A DNA stretch of 64,000 bases, taken from Rhizobacter sp. Root1221. GTDB lineage: Bacteria > Pseudomonadota > Gammaproteobacteria > Burkholderiales > Burkholderiaceae_C. A model generated the notes under the pieces. It worked only from the letters and a program-made list of their open reading frames with translations. It was not told the DNA's origin and searched no databases. Shown here piece after piece: positions 45,220-55,038 of the stretch. How positions within the stretch are numbered: position 1 is the first letter of the stretch; every line of letters starts with the position of its first letter. The stretch spans positions 196,610 to 260,609 of the forward strand of contig NZ_LMDI01000005.1 in assembly GCF_001425785.1 (NCBI RefSeq), read 5' to 3'. A program made the translations under genes and the position numbers.

Positions 45220-45238
45220 TGTGTAGATGAGCTACACA
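45220..45238. promoter_or_regulatory. Inverted repeat spanning the LysR start codon
   Basis: TGTGTAG-ATGAG-CTACACA: perfect 7-bp arms, 5-bp centre that contains the ATG of the LysR gene (45227). Such a site could bind the LysR protein itself and would make a tight autoregulatory operator, or form a hairpin over the start codon. Confidence 0.55.
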
Positions 45239-46132
45239 ATCGGGCGAGGCGATCTGGACGGGGTGGTGGTGTTCCTGGCTGTTGCAGAGGAGCGAGGTTT
45301 TCGTGCTGCCGCAAGACGCCTCGGCATCACGCCGTCCGCCGTCAGTCAAGCGATCCGCTTGTTCGAGGACCGCATCGGCGTGGCCTTGTTGGCACGTACT
45401 ACCAGGAGCGTTGGCCTGACGGAGGCGGGAGAAAGGCTGCTGCTGCAGGTGCGCCCTGCGGCCCTACAAATGCGCCAGGGATTCGAAGCCGCCCGCAGCT
45501 TGGGCAACTCGGCCACGGGTCTTTTGCGCATCAGCGTGCCAAAGCCCAGCGTGGCGATGTTGACCGAACTGCTGGTGCCTGGGTTCCTGATCGAGAACCC
45601 CAGCGTTGAACTCGAGTTCGTCGGGGATGACCGTTTGGTGGATATCGTCGCCGAAGGTTGCGACGCCGGCGTGCGTCCCCGGACGTTCATACACGCGGAC
45701 ATGGTGGCCGTGCCGCTCACGGCGGAAGAACCGCAGGTGGTGGTGGCTGCCCCTGCGCTTCTTGCACGCTATGGCCGCCCTTCAGTGCCGAGTGACATCC
45801 AGCATATCCCGTGCGTCAGATTCCGGCAGGCCGGCGTCGTGCTTGACGAATGGGCATTCAATGTGGGTCCGGACGTACAGGCTGTTCCCGTGCGGGGACC
45901 TTTGGTCCTCGACGATGTCGCGGCCTGTGTCCACGCTGCTGAGCGCGGGGTTGGCCTCTTCAGGCTTCCAAGATCGATCGTCGCGCGCAATATCCATGCG
46001 GGAACGCTGGAGGTTGTGCTCAGTGATTTTTCCGTGAGTTTTCCTGGACTGGCGCTCTATTACCCAAGCCGGAGATTGGCGCCTCCGAAGCTGCGCGCGT
46101 TTGTCAGCCATGTGCTGCGCATGGGTGCCTAG
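45227..46132 (+). CDS. LysR family transcriptional regulator
   Basis: A 301-residue LysR regulator of the CrgA/PtxR-like group. The HTH is FLAVAEERGFRAAARRLG then ITPSAVSQAIRLFEDRIG. The effector domain has RISVPKPSVAMLTELLVPGF and ends in SFPGLALYYPSRRLAPPKLR. The start ATG at 45227 lies inside a palindrome. It is divergent from the MDR oxidoreductase gene, its most likely target. Confidence 0.92.
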   Translation: MSYTIGRGDLDGVVVFLAVAEERGFRAAARRLGITPSAVSQAIRLFEDRIGVALLARTTRSVGLTEAGERLLLQVRPAALQMRQGFEAARSLGNSATGLLRISVPKPSVAMLTELLVPGFLIENPSVELEFVGDDRLVDIVAEGCDAGVRPRTFIHADMVAVPLTAEEPQVVVAAPALLARYGRPSVPSDIQHIPCVRFRQAGVVLDEWAFNVGPDVQAVPVRGPLVLDDVAACVHAAERGVGLFRLPRSIVARNIHAGTLEVVLSDFSVSFPGLALYYPSRRLAPPKLRAFVSHVLRMGA

Positions 46133-46216
46133 GAACTCGACCTGACGCCGATGAAGGGGCAGTGCTCGGGTAGCGCACGCGCCAACGCACGGACAGCCTC
46201 GCCGTGCCCAACGGCA

Positions 46217-46849
46217 TCAGCAGGCCTGGTCGTTGATCGCCCGCCTGACCTTTTCCAGGGCGGCCCGAAGCGTGTCCAGCCCCACGGACCCGAGTGCCAG
46301 GCGCAAGGCGTGGGGCACGTGCGCGGTGGTCGCGAAAGGTTCGGCCGTCGATACCGAGATGCCACCGGACCAGAGGGCCCCGGCCACGCGGTCGGCACGG
46401 ACTTCCTCTGGCAGCGGGAGCCAGGCGAAGTAGGACGCAGGATGGCGCACACACCGCAGCCCCGCAAAGACGTCGCCGACGATGGTCTGGCGTGTCGCCG
46501 CGTCCCGGCGCTTTGCCGCTTCGAGCCGGGTCACGGTGCCGTCGTCCAGCCAAGCGCAGGCCATGGCCGTCATCACGCCGGGCGTGTTCCAGGTGGTGGC
46601 CCGGATGGCACGTTCGATCCCGGGCATCCAGGCGCGGGGCGCCGCGACGAACCCGACCCGCAGGCCGGTTGCCACACTCTTGGAGAGCCCCGACACGTAG
46701 ACCGTGGTCTCCGGTGCCAGCGCATACAGCGGCGCTGGGGCCGCCGCGTCGAGGAAGGCGTAGGCCGCATCCTCGATGATCAGCAACCCGTACCGGCGTG
46801 CGATGGCCACCAGCCCGCGCCGCCGGCTGGCACCCATCACCCATCCCAT
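46217..46849 (-). pseudogene. C-terminal remnant of a MocR-type (GntR/aminotransferase-like) regulator
   Basis: About 210 codons match the second half of a fold-type I PLP enzyme as in MocR regulators: RYGLLIIEDAAYAFLDAA, the PLP-lysine region VSGLSKSVATGLRVGFVAAP and SYFAWLPLPEEVRADRVAGA. The winged helix and the first half of the aminotransferase domain are missing, and the frame runs directly into foreign sequence at about 46847. The natural sequence should read PTGWVMG; here it begins at GWVMG. It abuts a truncated DJ-1/PfpI gene in the divergent direction. Confidence 0.8.
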
Positions 46850-46851
46850 CC

Positions 46852-47061
46852 GGGGTGGCGGTGCTGAACCAGCCCTTCGTTGCCAAGGGCCCGGTGGCCA
46901 CCGCCGGCGGCTGCCTCGCGTCCCAGTACCTGGCCGCGTAGGTCATCGCGCGCCTGGACGGCCTCGAGGCGGCGAAGAGTGCGATGCACTATGTGGCCCC
47001 GGTGGGGGAAAAGGACGACTACGTGGCGCGGGCCTTGCGGAACATCACGCCGTTCCTGTGA
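46852..47061 (+). pseudogene. C-terminal remnant of a DJ-1/PfpI family gene with an internal stop
   Basis: Read from GTG GCG GTG CTG, the frame gives VAVLNQPFVAKGPVATAGGC, LASQYLAA, a TAG stop (46939-46941), then VIARLDGLEAAKSAMHYVAP and NITPFL with a TGA at 47059. It matches the end of isonitrile-hydratase-like DJ-1/PfpI proteins by recollection; the TAG replaces a Trp codon (TGG). The N-terminal two thirds, including the nucleophile-elbow Cys, are absent. It is the divergent neighbour of the MocR remnant, a common pairing for such regulators. Confidence 0.75.
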
Positions 47062-47110
47062 GGCGAGGCCTCAGGATTGACCGGTAATCCGCCAAGCTCC
47101 CGACAGGATC

Positions 47111-47860
47111 TCATTCGCAGAGCTTGATCCAGCGTTCGAGTCGACGCGCCACGCGCGGCGTGTTGAGTCGGCCGATCGAGCCTTTCATGTCCTCGGTGCC
47201 TTCGCTTTGGCATAGCAGCACAACCTCTTCGCGCACGTCGCCAGTGCCGAAGAAGCCTTCACGGTCAAGTTGTTCCATCGCGGCGATGCATGCTTCGAAG
47301 AGGCCGGCGTGCAAGACGTCGAATTCAACATCACAAGGCAAGTCACTGCGATGGCAAGGCAGGATCATGCGGTAGGCGATGTCGATGAACTCACCGCCTT
47401 CGGCGTAGGGCCACTCGGCGGAGCACCAGACCTCGCTTTCATCGGCCATGTCGCCCGGTGCACCCAGGGCGAGATCGCTGGCAGCATGGACGATGGTCAT
47501 CGCGCCGTCATCGCTGCCAAGCGCGAAGAGGCGGATGGTCTCGTCAGGGTGGGCCGCACGGATGGCCTGGAAGGCGCTGCGAGCACCTTCGCGAATCTCG
47601 GCGGTGAGCAAGGGGAAGTCGATGCGAGCGGGGTCGTGTGTGCCTTGGCGCACCCGCTTGTAGCCCTGCGCCTCGATCTCGTTGCCGCGCTGCACGAGGG
47701 CATCCTTTGCGGCCAGGGGACTGGTGAACTCGGTGACCATGGCGTGCCCCATGGTGTTCGCCTTGCCGTTCGCGGTCCACAGCGAGTTGCCGAATTGGCG
47801 CAGTTCGTGGAAGTCCGCGGGCACATCGTTGTCGAAGCGGTAGAACAGTGACCAGGTCAT
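47111..47860 (-). CDS. WGR-like plus DUF4303 protein
   Basis: A 249-residue soluble protein. Residues about 1-70 resemble a WGR domain (GNSLWTANGKANTMGHAMVT, EFTSPLAAKDALVQRGNEIE, then AQGYKRV), though the Trp-Gly-Arg core is not intact. The rest fits DUF4303: TIRLFALGSDDGAMTIVHAA, EVWCSAEWPYAEG and a C-terminal LNTPRVARRLERWIKL. DUF4303 proteins occur among SMI1/KNR4-type immunity proteins of polymorphic toxin systems. No toxin gene is adjacent. Start ATG at 47860. Confidence 0.8.
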   Translation of the reverse strand: MTWSLFYRFDNDVPADFHELRQFGNSLWTANGKANTMGHAMVTEFTSPLAAKDALVQRGNEIEAQGYKRVRQGTHDPARIDFPLLTAEIREGARSAFQAIRAAHPDETIRLFALGSDDGAMTIVHAASDLALGAPGDMADESEVWCSAEWPYAEGGEFIDIAYRMILPCHRSDLPCDVEFDVLHAGLFEACIAAMEQLDREGFFGTGDVREEVVLLCQSEGTEDMKGSIGRLNTPRVARRLERWIKLCE

Positions 47861-47966
47861 CGGCGGGAATTCCTTCTGGCAGGGCGCCATGTTGCCATGA
47901 GCCTGGCCGCGCACATCGCGGCAGCGGGCCCCGGTGTTCCGTCGACGCCCGCTGCCGGCATGGCGC

Positions 47967-48650
47967 TCAGCCAGCGGCGAGGGCGTGCCCTGCCGAGGCC
48001 GCGGTGCCACGACCTCGGGTTCGGCGCGCACCGCCGACCAACGCGGCCCCCAGCCCGAACAGCACCCACAGGCCGGGCTCCGGCACAGGGGTGGCCAACT
48101 CACGGGTCTCGCCGCGGCTGCGGACGTCGAACACGATGTAGAAGCGGTCGTCCAGGTTGTTGGTGAGGCCGGCATTCAGCCAGAGGTAGTCTTCGCGTGG
48201 GCCGGGAAGCGGGATGGGCAGCTGCCCATCGTCCAGTGCGAACTGCGTCGAGAGCGTCAGCGTGTATTTCGCCGGGTCACCCGGACGCGTGGCACCGAGG
48301 TCGAACTTCAGCGTGGCGGTGTCGCACGGAATGCCTTCGGTCTGGCAGTACCACTCTTCGTGGTGGACCCACGACGAGCTGTATGAACCACCGGTGCCCT
48401 GCAGGTGGATGCCTTCACCCAACATGCCATACAGCGAGCCGGTGAAGTCGAAGCTGACGATGCCGTTGAGGAACGATGCGCTGTTCGCACCCGGGTCGCT
48501 GTCGACCGCGCCGATGTCCCAGACGAGGCGTCCGGAGCCCTCGCGACCCGACCAGGCGAATTCGCCCAGTGCCGCGTTCGCGGCCAGCGGGGCCGTGAGC
48601 AATGCCATGGCGAGTGTGGCCATGCGGCGGCCGCTCCAGCGTGTTGTCAT
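47967..48650 (-). CDS. PEP-CTERM sorting domain protein
   Basis: A 227-residue exported protein. It has a signal peptide (ATLAMALLTAPLAANA), a beta-rich body with a disulfide candidate (YCQTEGIPCDT) and a C-terminal PEP-CTERM tripartite signal: PVPEPG, a hydrophobic helix LWVLFGLGAALVGGA and Arg cluster RRTRGRG. After exosortase (EpsH) cleavage such proteins go to the surface or exopolysaccharide matrix. The tail after the Arg cluster (about 10 residues) is longer than usual. No exosortase is in the window. Start ATG at 48650. Confidence 0.88.
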   Translation of the reverse strand: MTTRWSGRRMATLAMALLTAPLAANAALGEFAWSGREGSGRLVWDIGAVDSDPGANSASFLNGIVSFDFTGSLYGMLGEGIHLQGTGGSYSSSWVHHEEWYCQTEGIPCDTATLKFDLGATRPGDPAKYTLTLSTQFALDDGQLPIPLPGPREDYLWLNAGLTNNLDDRFYIVFDVRSRGETRELATPVPEPGLWVLFGLGAALVGGARRTRGRGTAASAGHALAAG

Positions 48651-48910
48651 GTCGATCTCCCTGAACGCCGCGATGGGCGGCCCATCAACTCTAGGCTGCA
48701 GCGGCGCGCCGTTCAATGCCGTTGGTCGGCAGGGCGCCAAGTGGCCAGACAACGGCGTCACAGGATTTCAACGCTTCCAATGGACCCTGCTGCGAAGGCA
48801 GCATCACGTGGCAACGGCAAGGACGGCGTCGTCTGAGTGGCGTTGGCCGGCCTGAGCGACCCCGCCCTGGTGGGCGAGGTGGTGGTGGGTGACGCCGGCC
48901 GGGCCGTCGT

Positions 48911-50491
48911 TCAGCTCGCTTCGAGCTGGAAGTTTCCCATCAGCTGCGACAGCTTGCGGGCCTGGCCTTCCAGGCTTTCCGCGGCGGCGGCCGACTGCTC
49001 GACCAGCGCGGCGTTCTGCTGGGTCATCTGGTCGAGTTGGGTGACGGTGGCGTTCACCTGGCCGATGCCGACGGATTGCTCGGACGACGCGGCGCTGATT
49101 TCGCCGATGATGTCCGACACCCGTTTCACCGACCCGACGATCTCGCCCATCGTCTGGCCTGCGTCTGTCACGAGGCGCGAGCCCGCTTCCACGCGTTCGA
49201 CGCTGGCGCCGATCAGGCCCTTGATCTCCTTGGCCGCATTCGCCGAGCGGCTGGCGAGGCTGCGCACTTCGCTGGCCACGACCGCGAAACCCCGGCCCTG
49301 CTCGCCGGCCCGGGCCGCTTCCACCGCGGCATTGAGCGCGAGGATGTTGGTCTGGAAGGCGATGCCATCGATCACGCTGATGATGTCGGCGATCTTCTGC
49401 GAACTGGCGTGGATCTGGCTCATCGTGGTGACCACCTGCGAAACCACGGCCCCGCCTCGCGCGGCCACCTCGGCGGCGGACGACGCCAGCTGGTTGGCCT
49501 GGCGTGCCGAATCGGCCGATTGCTTCACGGTGTCGGTCAGGCGCGCCATCGACGAGGCGGCCTGCTGCAGGTTCGACGCGGTCTGCTCGGTGCGCTGGCT
49601 CAGGTCCTGGTTGCCGATGGCGATCTCGCTGCTGGCGGTGGTGATGCTCTGTGTGGTGGCCCGCAGCTCGTTGACCGTGCCGAGCCAGCGGCCTCGCATG
49701 ATCTCGAGCCGCGACAGCAACTGGGCCGTTTCGTCGCGGCCGGTGGCGTCGATGCGGTGCGACAGGTTGCCGTCGGCCATGCGGTCGGCTTCGGCCACCG
49801 CCCGGCGCAGGGGTTCGTTGACCGAGCGCGTGATGGTCCAGGACGCCGTCACCCCGAAGGCGATCGCGAGACCCGCCACGGCCAGCAGCACGGCGACGCC
49901 GTGGCCGGCCTGTTGTACCAGCGCCTGCTGTTGCTGGGCAACCCGCTGCGCGGCACCGGCTTGCAGCGCATCGACGTCCGCGAGCCATTGCGCCTGCGAC
50001 TTGCTCCAGCCGTCCAGGTTCACCCGCAGCTCCATCCGGACGAGCACGGAGATCTCCTCCACCGCCGAGGCCGACGAGGCCTGCTTCACGGCGCCCTGGA
50101 ACACGGCAGCGGCGGCCTTTCGGTCTTCGGCGAGCTTGGCCAACTGGGCCTTTTCGCCATCGTCCGCCACGGCGGCCAGTTCGGCCGAGATCTTGTCGTA
50201 GGACTCGTATGCCTGCGTCAGGCGCTTGAACTCCTTCTGGAGGTCCTCCATCGAGGTGAGGATGCCGAGGTTGCGCATCGACGTCGCCGACTGGTTCACG
50301 TGCTCCTTCATCTGCACGATCCGGTCGATCTTCGGGCGCAACGCTTCGTCGATCGTCTTCACGCGGTGGCGGGTGTCGCGCATGCTGACAACCGACACCG
50401 CGGTGACCACGGCCAGCAGGCTCACGATCACACCGAACCCGATCGACAGGCGTCGGGAGATGCTGTGATTTCCTAGCGAGAGAAAGTGCAT
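48911..50491 (-). CDS. Methyl-accepting chemotaxis protein
   Basis: A 526-residue chemoreceptor. TM1 (about 15-37) and TM2 (about 205-225) flank a periplasmic four-helix type ligand domain; HAMP follows ([20 protein letters not shown]). The cytoplasmic hairpin tip is [20 protein letters not shown] then [16 protein letters not shown]. There is no NWETF-type CheR tether at the C-terminus (ends GNFQLEAS). Start ATG at 50491. No other che genes are close, so it is a stand-alone receptor of unknown ligand. Confidence 0.95.
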   Translation of the reverse strand: MHFLSLGNHSISRRLSIGFGVIVSLLAVVTAVSVVSMRDTRHRVKTIDEALRPKIDRIVQMKEHVNQSATSMRNLGILTSMEDLQKEFKRLTQAYESYDKISAELAAVADDGEKAQLAKLAEDRKAAAAVFQGAVKQASSASAVEEISVLVRMELRVNLDGWSKSQAQWLADVDALQAGAAQRVAQQQQALVQQAGHGVAVLLAVAGLAIAFGVTASWTITRSVNEPLRRAVAEADRMADGNLSHRIDATGRDETAQLLSRLEIMRGRWLGTVNELRATTQSITTASSEIAIGNQDLSQRTEQTASNLQQAASSMARLTDTVKQSADSARQANQLASSAAEVAARGGAVVSQVVTTMSQIHASSQKIADIISVIDGIAFQTNILALNAAVEAARAGEQGRGFAVVASEVRSLASRSANAAKEIKGLIGASVERVEAGSRLVTDAGQTMGEIVGSVKRVSDIIGEISAASSEQSVGIGQVNATVTQLDQMTQQNAALVEQSAAAAESLEGQARKLSQLMGNFQLEAS

Positions 50492-50620
50492 GAATGTCTC
50501 CAGGGGCAATCCCAAAACCGGGGGCGCTCGGCAAGGGCGCACGGGCGTTGCCGCTCAAGCGGTATCGGCCGCTGGGCCGAATACTTCAGCGGGGAGAACC
50601 CTGAAAAAGTGTCCCGGCTG

Positions 50621-51205
50621 TCACACCCGGCTCACCCCCAGGCTGCACCGCACGCCCATCGCCGGTGTGGTGGCCAGTTTCACGATCAGGTCGGACAGGC
50701 TGTTCATCGACACGTCGCGCCCCCGGAACGGCTCGCCCTTCTGCGTGAGCCGGTACTCGATCGCCTCGTCGCGGGTGAACCAGCCGGGGCGCAGCAAGGT
50801 GTAGTCGAGGTCGGACGCCTCGATCACTTCGGCGGCATGCCGGTAGGGATCCAGCATGCGGCTGTACGTGTCGCCGGGCACTTCGCGGTAGATGCCCATC
50901 GAGGTGATGAAGATCAGGCGCCTCAGGCCGGCGGCGTTCATGGCGTCCACGATGGCTTCGGCCTGCGCGGCCATCTCGCCCACCAGGTTGGCGTAGACGA
51001 CGTCCTGGCCTTGCATCGCCGCCTGCAACGCCGCGCGGTCGAGCACGTCGGCATCCACCATCGTCACCCGGGCCGGGGCGGGGTTGCGCAGCCGGTTGGA
51101 ACGGCGCAGGTACAGGGTCAGGTGTGCCGTGGTGCGATCGAGCAGGAACTTCGTCGTGTTGCGCGCCAGCTGGCCGTTGGCGCCGAGGATGAGGACGCGG
51201 GTCAT
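50621..51205 (-). CDS. NAD(P)-binding SDR-like protein (atypical, NmrA/YwnB-like)
   Basis: A 194-residue Rossmann-fold protein. The cofactor loop is ILGANGQLARNTTKFLL, then VDADVLDRAALQAAMQGQD and FITSMGIYREVP. It lacks the YxxxK pair of classical SDRs, as usual for atypical NmrA/YwnB-type proteins, which act as small reductases or redox sensors. The start ATG at 51205 is 5 bp past the stop of the AraC gene in the same direction, so they form an operon. Confidence 0.9.
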   Translation of the reverse strand: MTRVLILGANGQLARNTTKFLLDRTTAHLTLYLRRSNRLRNPAPARVTMVDADVLDRAALQAAMQGQDVVYANLVGEMAAQAEAIVDAMNAAGLRRLIFITSMGIYREVPGDTYSRMLDPYRHAAEVIEASDLDYTLLRPGWFTRDEAIEYRLTQKGEPFRGRDVSMNSLSDLIVKLATTPAMGVRCSLGVSRV

Positions 51206-51210
51206 CGCTG

Positions 51211-52194
51211 TCAGCCGCCGACGCTGCCCAGCTGCATTTCGCGCAGGCGCTTGATGTCGCGTGCGGGCGGCGCGCCGAAGAGGCGGCTGTACTCGCGGTT
51301 GAATTGCGACTGGCTCTCGTAGCCCACGCGGTGCCCCGCGGTTGCGGCGTCCAGGTGTTCGCAGATCATGGCGCGGCGGGCCTCCAGCAGGCGCAGTTGC
51401 TTCTGGAACTGCAGCGGGCTCATCGCGGTGATCGCCTTGAAGTGGTGGTGCAGCGAGGACACGCTCATGTGCACCTCGGCCGCCAGGTCGTCGACCCGCA
51501 GTGATTCCTGGAACCGCTGCGACAGCACGCTGATGGCCTGTGCGATCCGCTGGTTGTGGCTGTCCACCATGGACATCTGCACCAGGCGCCAGCCGTCGGG
51601 CGACTTCAGCAGGCGGTACAGGATCTCGCGGGTGATCAGGGGTGCGAGCGTGGGGATGTCCTCGGGTGATGCCAGCAGCTTGGTCAACCGCAGGAGCGGG
51701 TCGAGCAGCGAGGCCGACAGTTCGCCGGTGAACATGCCGCGCTGCGCGGTGGAGCGGGGCAGGCCGCCACCCAGCTTCAGGTCGAGCGCGAGGGTGGCGA
51801 TGTCCTTGACGTCGAAGTCCAGCCGCAGCCCCAGGTAGGGCGCTTCGCGGGTGGCATCGACCACCTGGCCGGCGACGGGCAGGTTCTGGCCCACGACCAG
51901 GTAGTGGCTGCTGTCGTAGAGATACACCTCGTCGCCGAGCAGCACCCGCTTGCTGCCTTGCGCCAGGACACAGAAGGCCGGCTCGCAGATGGTGTGCACC
52001 GGGTGCTCCGACCGCGACACCCGGGCAAGCGTCAGGCGCGGGATCGCGGTGGGATGGGCACCGTCGGTGACCGTGAGCCGGTCCACCCAGGCCGCCAGCT
52101 CCGCCCGCATCAGGGTGGCCTGGAGCTGGTCGGGTGACGGGTGGGTGCGCAGGGCGTTCGGGGTGGATGTCCGCATGCCCGCCAGCTTAGACAT
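51211..52194 (-). CDS. AraC family regulator (AraC_N-type)
   Basis: A 327-residue regulator. The N-terminal cupin-like AraC_N domain has [20 protein letters not shown] and [20 protein letters not shown]. The two C-terminal HTH motifs are [20 protein letters not shown] and [20 protein letters not shown]. The start is ATG 52194 (MSKLAGMRT); ATG 52176 is an alternative. It precedes the NAD(P)-binding gene and probably regulates it. This subtype usually responds to aldehydes or alcohols, by family association. Divergent from a chemoreceptor gene. Confidence 0.93.
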   Translation of the reverse strand: MSKLAGMRTSTPNALRTHPSPDQLQATLMRAELAAWVDRLTVTDGAHPTAIPRLTLARVSRSEHPVHTICEPAFCVLAQGSKRVLLGDEVYLYDSSHYLVVGQNLPVAGQVVDATREAPYLGLRLDFDVKDIATLALDLKLGGGLPRSTAQRGMFTGELSASLLDPLLRLTKLLASPEDIPTLAPLITREILYRLLKSPDGWRLVQMSMVDSHNQRIAQAISVLSQRFQESLRVDDLAAEVHMSVSSLHHHFKAITAMSPLQFQKQLRLLEARRAMICEHLDAATAGHRVGYESQSQFNREYSRLFGAPPARDIKRLREMQLGSVGG

Positions 52195-52431
52195 CCCGCT
52201 GCCGCCTGTCTCGGCTTTGGTGTGCCGGCTGGAGAATCGGGCAAACATCTCCAACAATCCTGCAAGCCGTTGCCTCACGCCGCGAGGCCGGCCGGGACCG
52301 GTCGTCGTGCGCGGTTGTTCACGGTTTGGCCCCCCTCGCGCACCCCTGTCCTCAAGGGGGCGTGCCAACGCGCCGAATCCGCTTGCGAAGGGGCCGCCAC
52401 CCGGCCGTCTCCACCCAGGACAGGACACATC

Positions 52432-53979
52432 ATGCGCATCAACGACCTGCGTCTCTCGGCGAAGCTGTGGGGGGTGCTCGTTGGCGTGCTGGCCTCGCTG
52501 ACTGCCGTGGCGGTGTTCAACCAGCAGACCACCCGCCGGGTCCACGAGGACACCACCGTCCAGCTGCGCCGCGCCGATGACCTGATCACCAAGGTGACGG
52601 TCTGGCGTGCGCTCAGCCAGCGCAACACGGAGCAGACCTTGGCATCGTTCCTCCATCCCGACGAGGCAGGTTCGGCCTTTTTCGGGGCGCGGCTGAAGAA
52701 CGGCATCGCTGAAAGTTCGGCCGTCCAGAAGCAGGTCACCGAAGGGGCCACGTCCGAGCGTGACAAGGCACAGGCCGAGCGCATCGTGGAGCGCCGCAAG
52801 AAGGTGCTCGCGCTCCTCAAATCGATGTCGGAGGTCCGCAAGCAGGGCGACATGCAAGCGGTGAAGGCGATGATCGACCGCGAGTTCCTGCCCGCCGTGG
52901 CCACGTACGACGAGGCGCAGGCTGAGATGGTGCGCCTCCAGGAGATGCAGCGAGACGAAGCGCTGGCCGACGCCGAGGCGCGGCTTCAACGCGCGGCCGT
53001 CACGGCCATCGCGCTGATGGCGCTGGTGCTGGGCGCGGCGCTGGCGGCCATGAAGCTGCTGCTGCGGTCGATCATCACGCCGCTGGGCCAGACGGTCGAG
53101 ATCGCCGAGCGGATCGCCACCGGTGACCTTCGCCAGGTGCTGACGACCGACCGCGGCGACGAGGTGGGGCGCCTGATGCAGGCGATGGGAACGATGAGTG
53201 CGAACCTGCGCCACCTGGTGCAGGAGGTGCGCGACGGCGTGGGTTCGGTGGACGCCGCGTCGTCCGAGATCGCCAGTGGCAACAACGACCTGTCGGTGCG
53301 CACCGAACAGACCGCCTCGCGCCTGCAGCAGACCGCCGCGAGCCTCGAACAGGTGACGGACACCATTCGGCAGTCTGCCGAACATGCCGACCAGGCGGAC
53401 CAGCTGGCGGCCAGCACCCAGGCCGCGGCGACACGCAGTGGTGAGGCGGTGGGGGAGGTCGTGGGCCGCATGCAGGAGATCTCGGAGTCGTCGCGCAAGA
53501 TCGCCGACATCACGAACGTCATCGACGGCATCGCGTTCCAGACGAACATCCTGGCACTGAACGCAGCGGTGGAAGCGGCCCGTGCGGGCGAGCAGGGCCG
53601 CGGTTTTGCGGTGGTGGCGGGCGAGGTGCGCACGCTCGCGCAGCGCAGTGCCGAGGCGGCCAAGGAGATTCGCCAGCTGATTGCCCGCTCCGCCGAAACC
53701 GTCGACGCCGGCTCGCGCCAGGTGAACGTCGCGAAGGCGGTCATCGACGAAGTGGTGACCGGCGTGCGCCGGGTCGCCGGCCTGATCGGCGAGCTGGCCA
53801 ACGCGTCCACCGGACAGCGCGATGGCATCCAGCAGGTCAACCAGGCCGTGGGCAACATCGACGACATGACGCAGCAGAACGCTGCTTTGGTGGAAGAAGC
53901 CGCGGCGGCGGCCATGTCGCTGCGCGACCAGTCGAAGCGGCTGGCCGAGACCGTGGCCTTGTTCAAGACGGAACGCTGA
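52432..53979 (+). CDS. Methyl-accepting chemotaxis protein
   Basis: A 515-residue chemoreceptor. TM1 is [18 protein letters not shown] (13-30) and TM2 about 187-207 ([19 protein letters not shown]). The periplasmic domain between them is helical. HAMP then leads to the signalling tip [20 protein letters not shown]. The tail ends [12 protein letters not shown] without a CheR tether. Start ATG 52432. Its signalling part is similar to that of the receptor at 48911, while the input domains differ, so they sense different cues. Confidence 0.95.
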   Translation: MRINDLRLSAKLWGVLVGVLASLTAVAVFNQQTTRRVHEDTTVQLRRADDLITKVTVWRALSQRNTEQTLASFLHPDEAGSAFFGARLKNGIAESSAVQKQVTEGATSERDKAQAERIVERRKKVLALLKSMSEVRKQGDMQAVKAMIDREFLPAVATYDEAQAEMVRLQEMQRDEALADAEARLQRAAVTAIALMALVLGAALAAMKLLLRSIITPLGQTVEIAERIATGDLRQVLTTDRGDEVGRLMQAMGTMSANLRHLVQEVRDGVGSVDAASSEIASGNNDLSVRTEQTASRLQQTAASLEQVTDTIRQSAEHADQADQLAASTQAAATRSGEAVGEVVGRMQEISESSRKIADITNVIDGIAFQTNILALNAAVEAARAGEQGRGFAVVAGEVRTLAQRSAEAAKEIRQLIARSAETVDAGSRQVNVAKAVIDEVVTGVRRVAGLIGELANASTGQRDGIQQVNQAVGNIDDMTQQNAALVEEAAAAAMSLRDQSKRLAETVALFKTER

Positions 53980-54292
53980 GCGGCCCTGCGGGCCCCCGGG
54001 GTTCCTCGACGTTCGGTGGGCCACACGCCGGCTTGGCACGGCGCATTGCACAACTGCATGGGCGGCCACGGTCCCGACGGCGCCACGCGTGAGCCACCCG
54101 CGCCGCGCGGATGCGTGGTGCGTGCGCCTCAACCCCCTAAGGTGAACCTCGCACCTGTCGATTCGGTTGCCCGGCTTACATGTGCTCACGCCGGCGACCG
54201 CCTGGCCACCGATCCAATGCCCGGTTCCCCACGCGGCTGGCCCGGCCCCGTGGGTTCGTTCAACCGGGCAAGTTCAACAGGGACAACACAAC
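53980..54292. other. 313-bp intergenic stretch, no gene seen
   Basis: Between a chemoreceptor and a lipoprotein gene. A small GC hairpin (GGCCC-TGC-GGGCC) follows the chemoreceptor stop without a T-run. I find no ORF with family resemblance and no convincing promoter; the lipoprotein promoter is probably near 54150-54280. Confidence 0.5.
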
Positions 54293-54889
54293 ATGAAACG
54301 CATCCACCTCGCCTCCCTCCTCGCCGCAGCGGCCCTTTCGGCCTGCGGCGGTGGTGGCGACGACACCGTGGCCGACAACGGCAACACCACGCAGGCCACG
54401 GATGCGGCCGCGGACAAATACGTCGGCACTTGGGCCACCGGGTGTTTCGAGTCAGCTTACGCAGCCAGCGGCGCGCCGGACGTGCCGTTGAAGCAGATCA
54501 CCACGTTCAAGTTCGCGAAAGTGTCGGACACGCAGCTGACCGTCGAGATCATCCCGAACATCTATCCCGCGTCGGGCTGCACTGGCACGCCAGCGCAGTT
54601 GCCCCACGCCGGGACCCGCAACACCATGACGATCGATGCTTCGGTCACGGTGGACGGGCAGGCGGCCGAAAAGGTCACCTTGCACACGCCTGCCATCGAT
54701 CCCGGCATTTCGGCTGGCGTCAGTATCGTGCTCAACGGCGTGGTGCTCCCGGGGGACTACTTCGCGGACGCTGACACCGAGAAGGCGCTGTTCGCCGTTG
54801 TCGGCAACAAGCTCCAAACCGGCGCTGATAACCTGGGGGCCGACGGGTATCCCACGGCGTTCGGTTCGGTCGATTTCACCAAGCAGTGA
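54293..54889 (+). CDS. Predicted lipoprotein of unknown function
   Basis: A 198-residue protein with a lipoprotein signal (LLAAAALSAC as lipobox LSAC), a GGGGDD linker and a body starting YVGTWATGCFESAYAASGAP, which suggests a small lipocalin-like or beta-barrel domain (GTW opening, alternating strands). One Cys pair (TGCFES and SGCTGT) may bridge. I do not recognise the family. It stands alone. Confidence 0.82.
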   Translation: MKRIHLASLLAAAALSACGGGGDDTVADNGNTTQATDAAADKYVGTWATGCFESAYAASGAPDVPLKQITTFKFAKVSDTQLTVEIIPNIYPASGCTGTPAQLPHAGTRNTMTIDASVTVDGQAAEKVTLHTPAIDPGISAGVSIVLNGVVLPGDYFADADTEKALFAVVGNKLQTGADNLGADGYPTAFGSVDFTKQ

Positions 54890-55003
54890 CCGGTGAGACG
54901 GGCGAGGCGGCGCTGGACAGGAAGCGCTGAGCCGAAACCTCGAATTCCCGCGGAACCGATACCCGGTTCAGGGGGGTAGGCGGCCGTGTAGGGTGGTCTC
55001 TGA

Positions 55004-55032
55004 TTGCGTGCAACCTAACGGATGATTAGCAT
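55004..55032 (+). promoter_or_regulatory. Sigma70-type promoter of the OhrR-like gene, likely leaderless
   Basis: TTGCGT (55004-55009), 17-bp spacer, TAGCAT (55027-55032). The ATG starts at 55039, where transcription would begin, so the mRNA may have no 5' leader. The region around the -10 has TAA/TTA symmetry that could be an operator. Confidence 0.5.
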
Positions 55033-55038
55033 CAACCC

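Noticed and set aside
46776..47087. A 103-codon plus-strand ORF over the DJ-1 remnant
   Set aside because: The genuine similarity is in a different frame, which contains a stop; this ORF is Arg/Gly-rich and a shadow.
53982..54000. Terminator after the second chemoreceptor gene
   Set aside because: A GC hairpin (GGCCC/GGGCC) is present but no T-run follows, so a Rho-independent terminator is not supported.
52195..54189. Long upstream extension of the AraC frame on the minus strand
   Set aside because: The real AraC protein starts at 52194; the extension is antisense to the chemoreceptor and has no domain resemblance.
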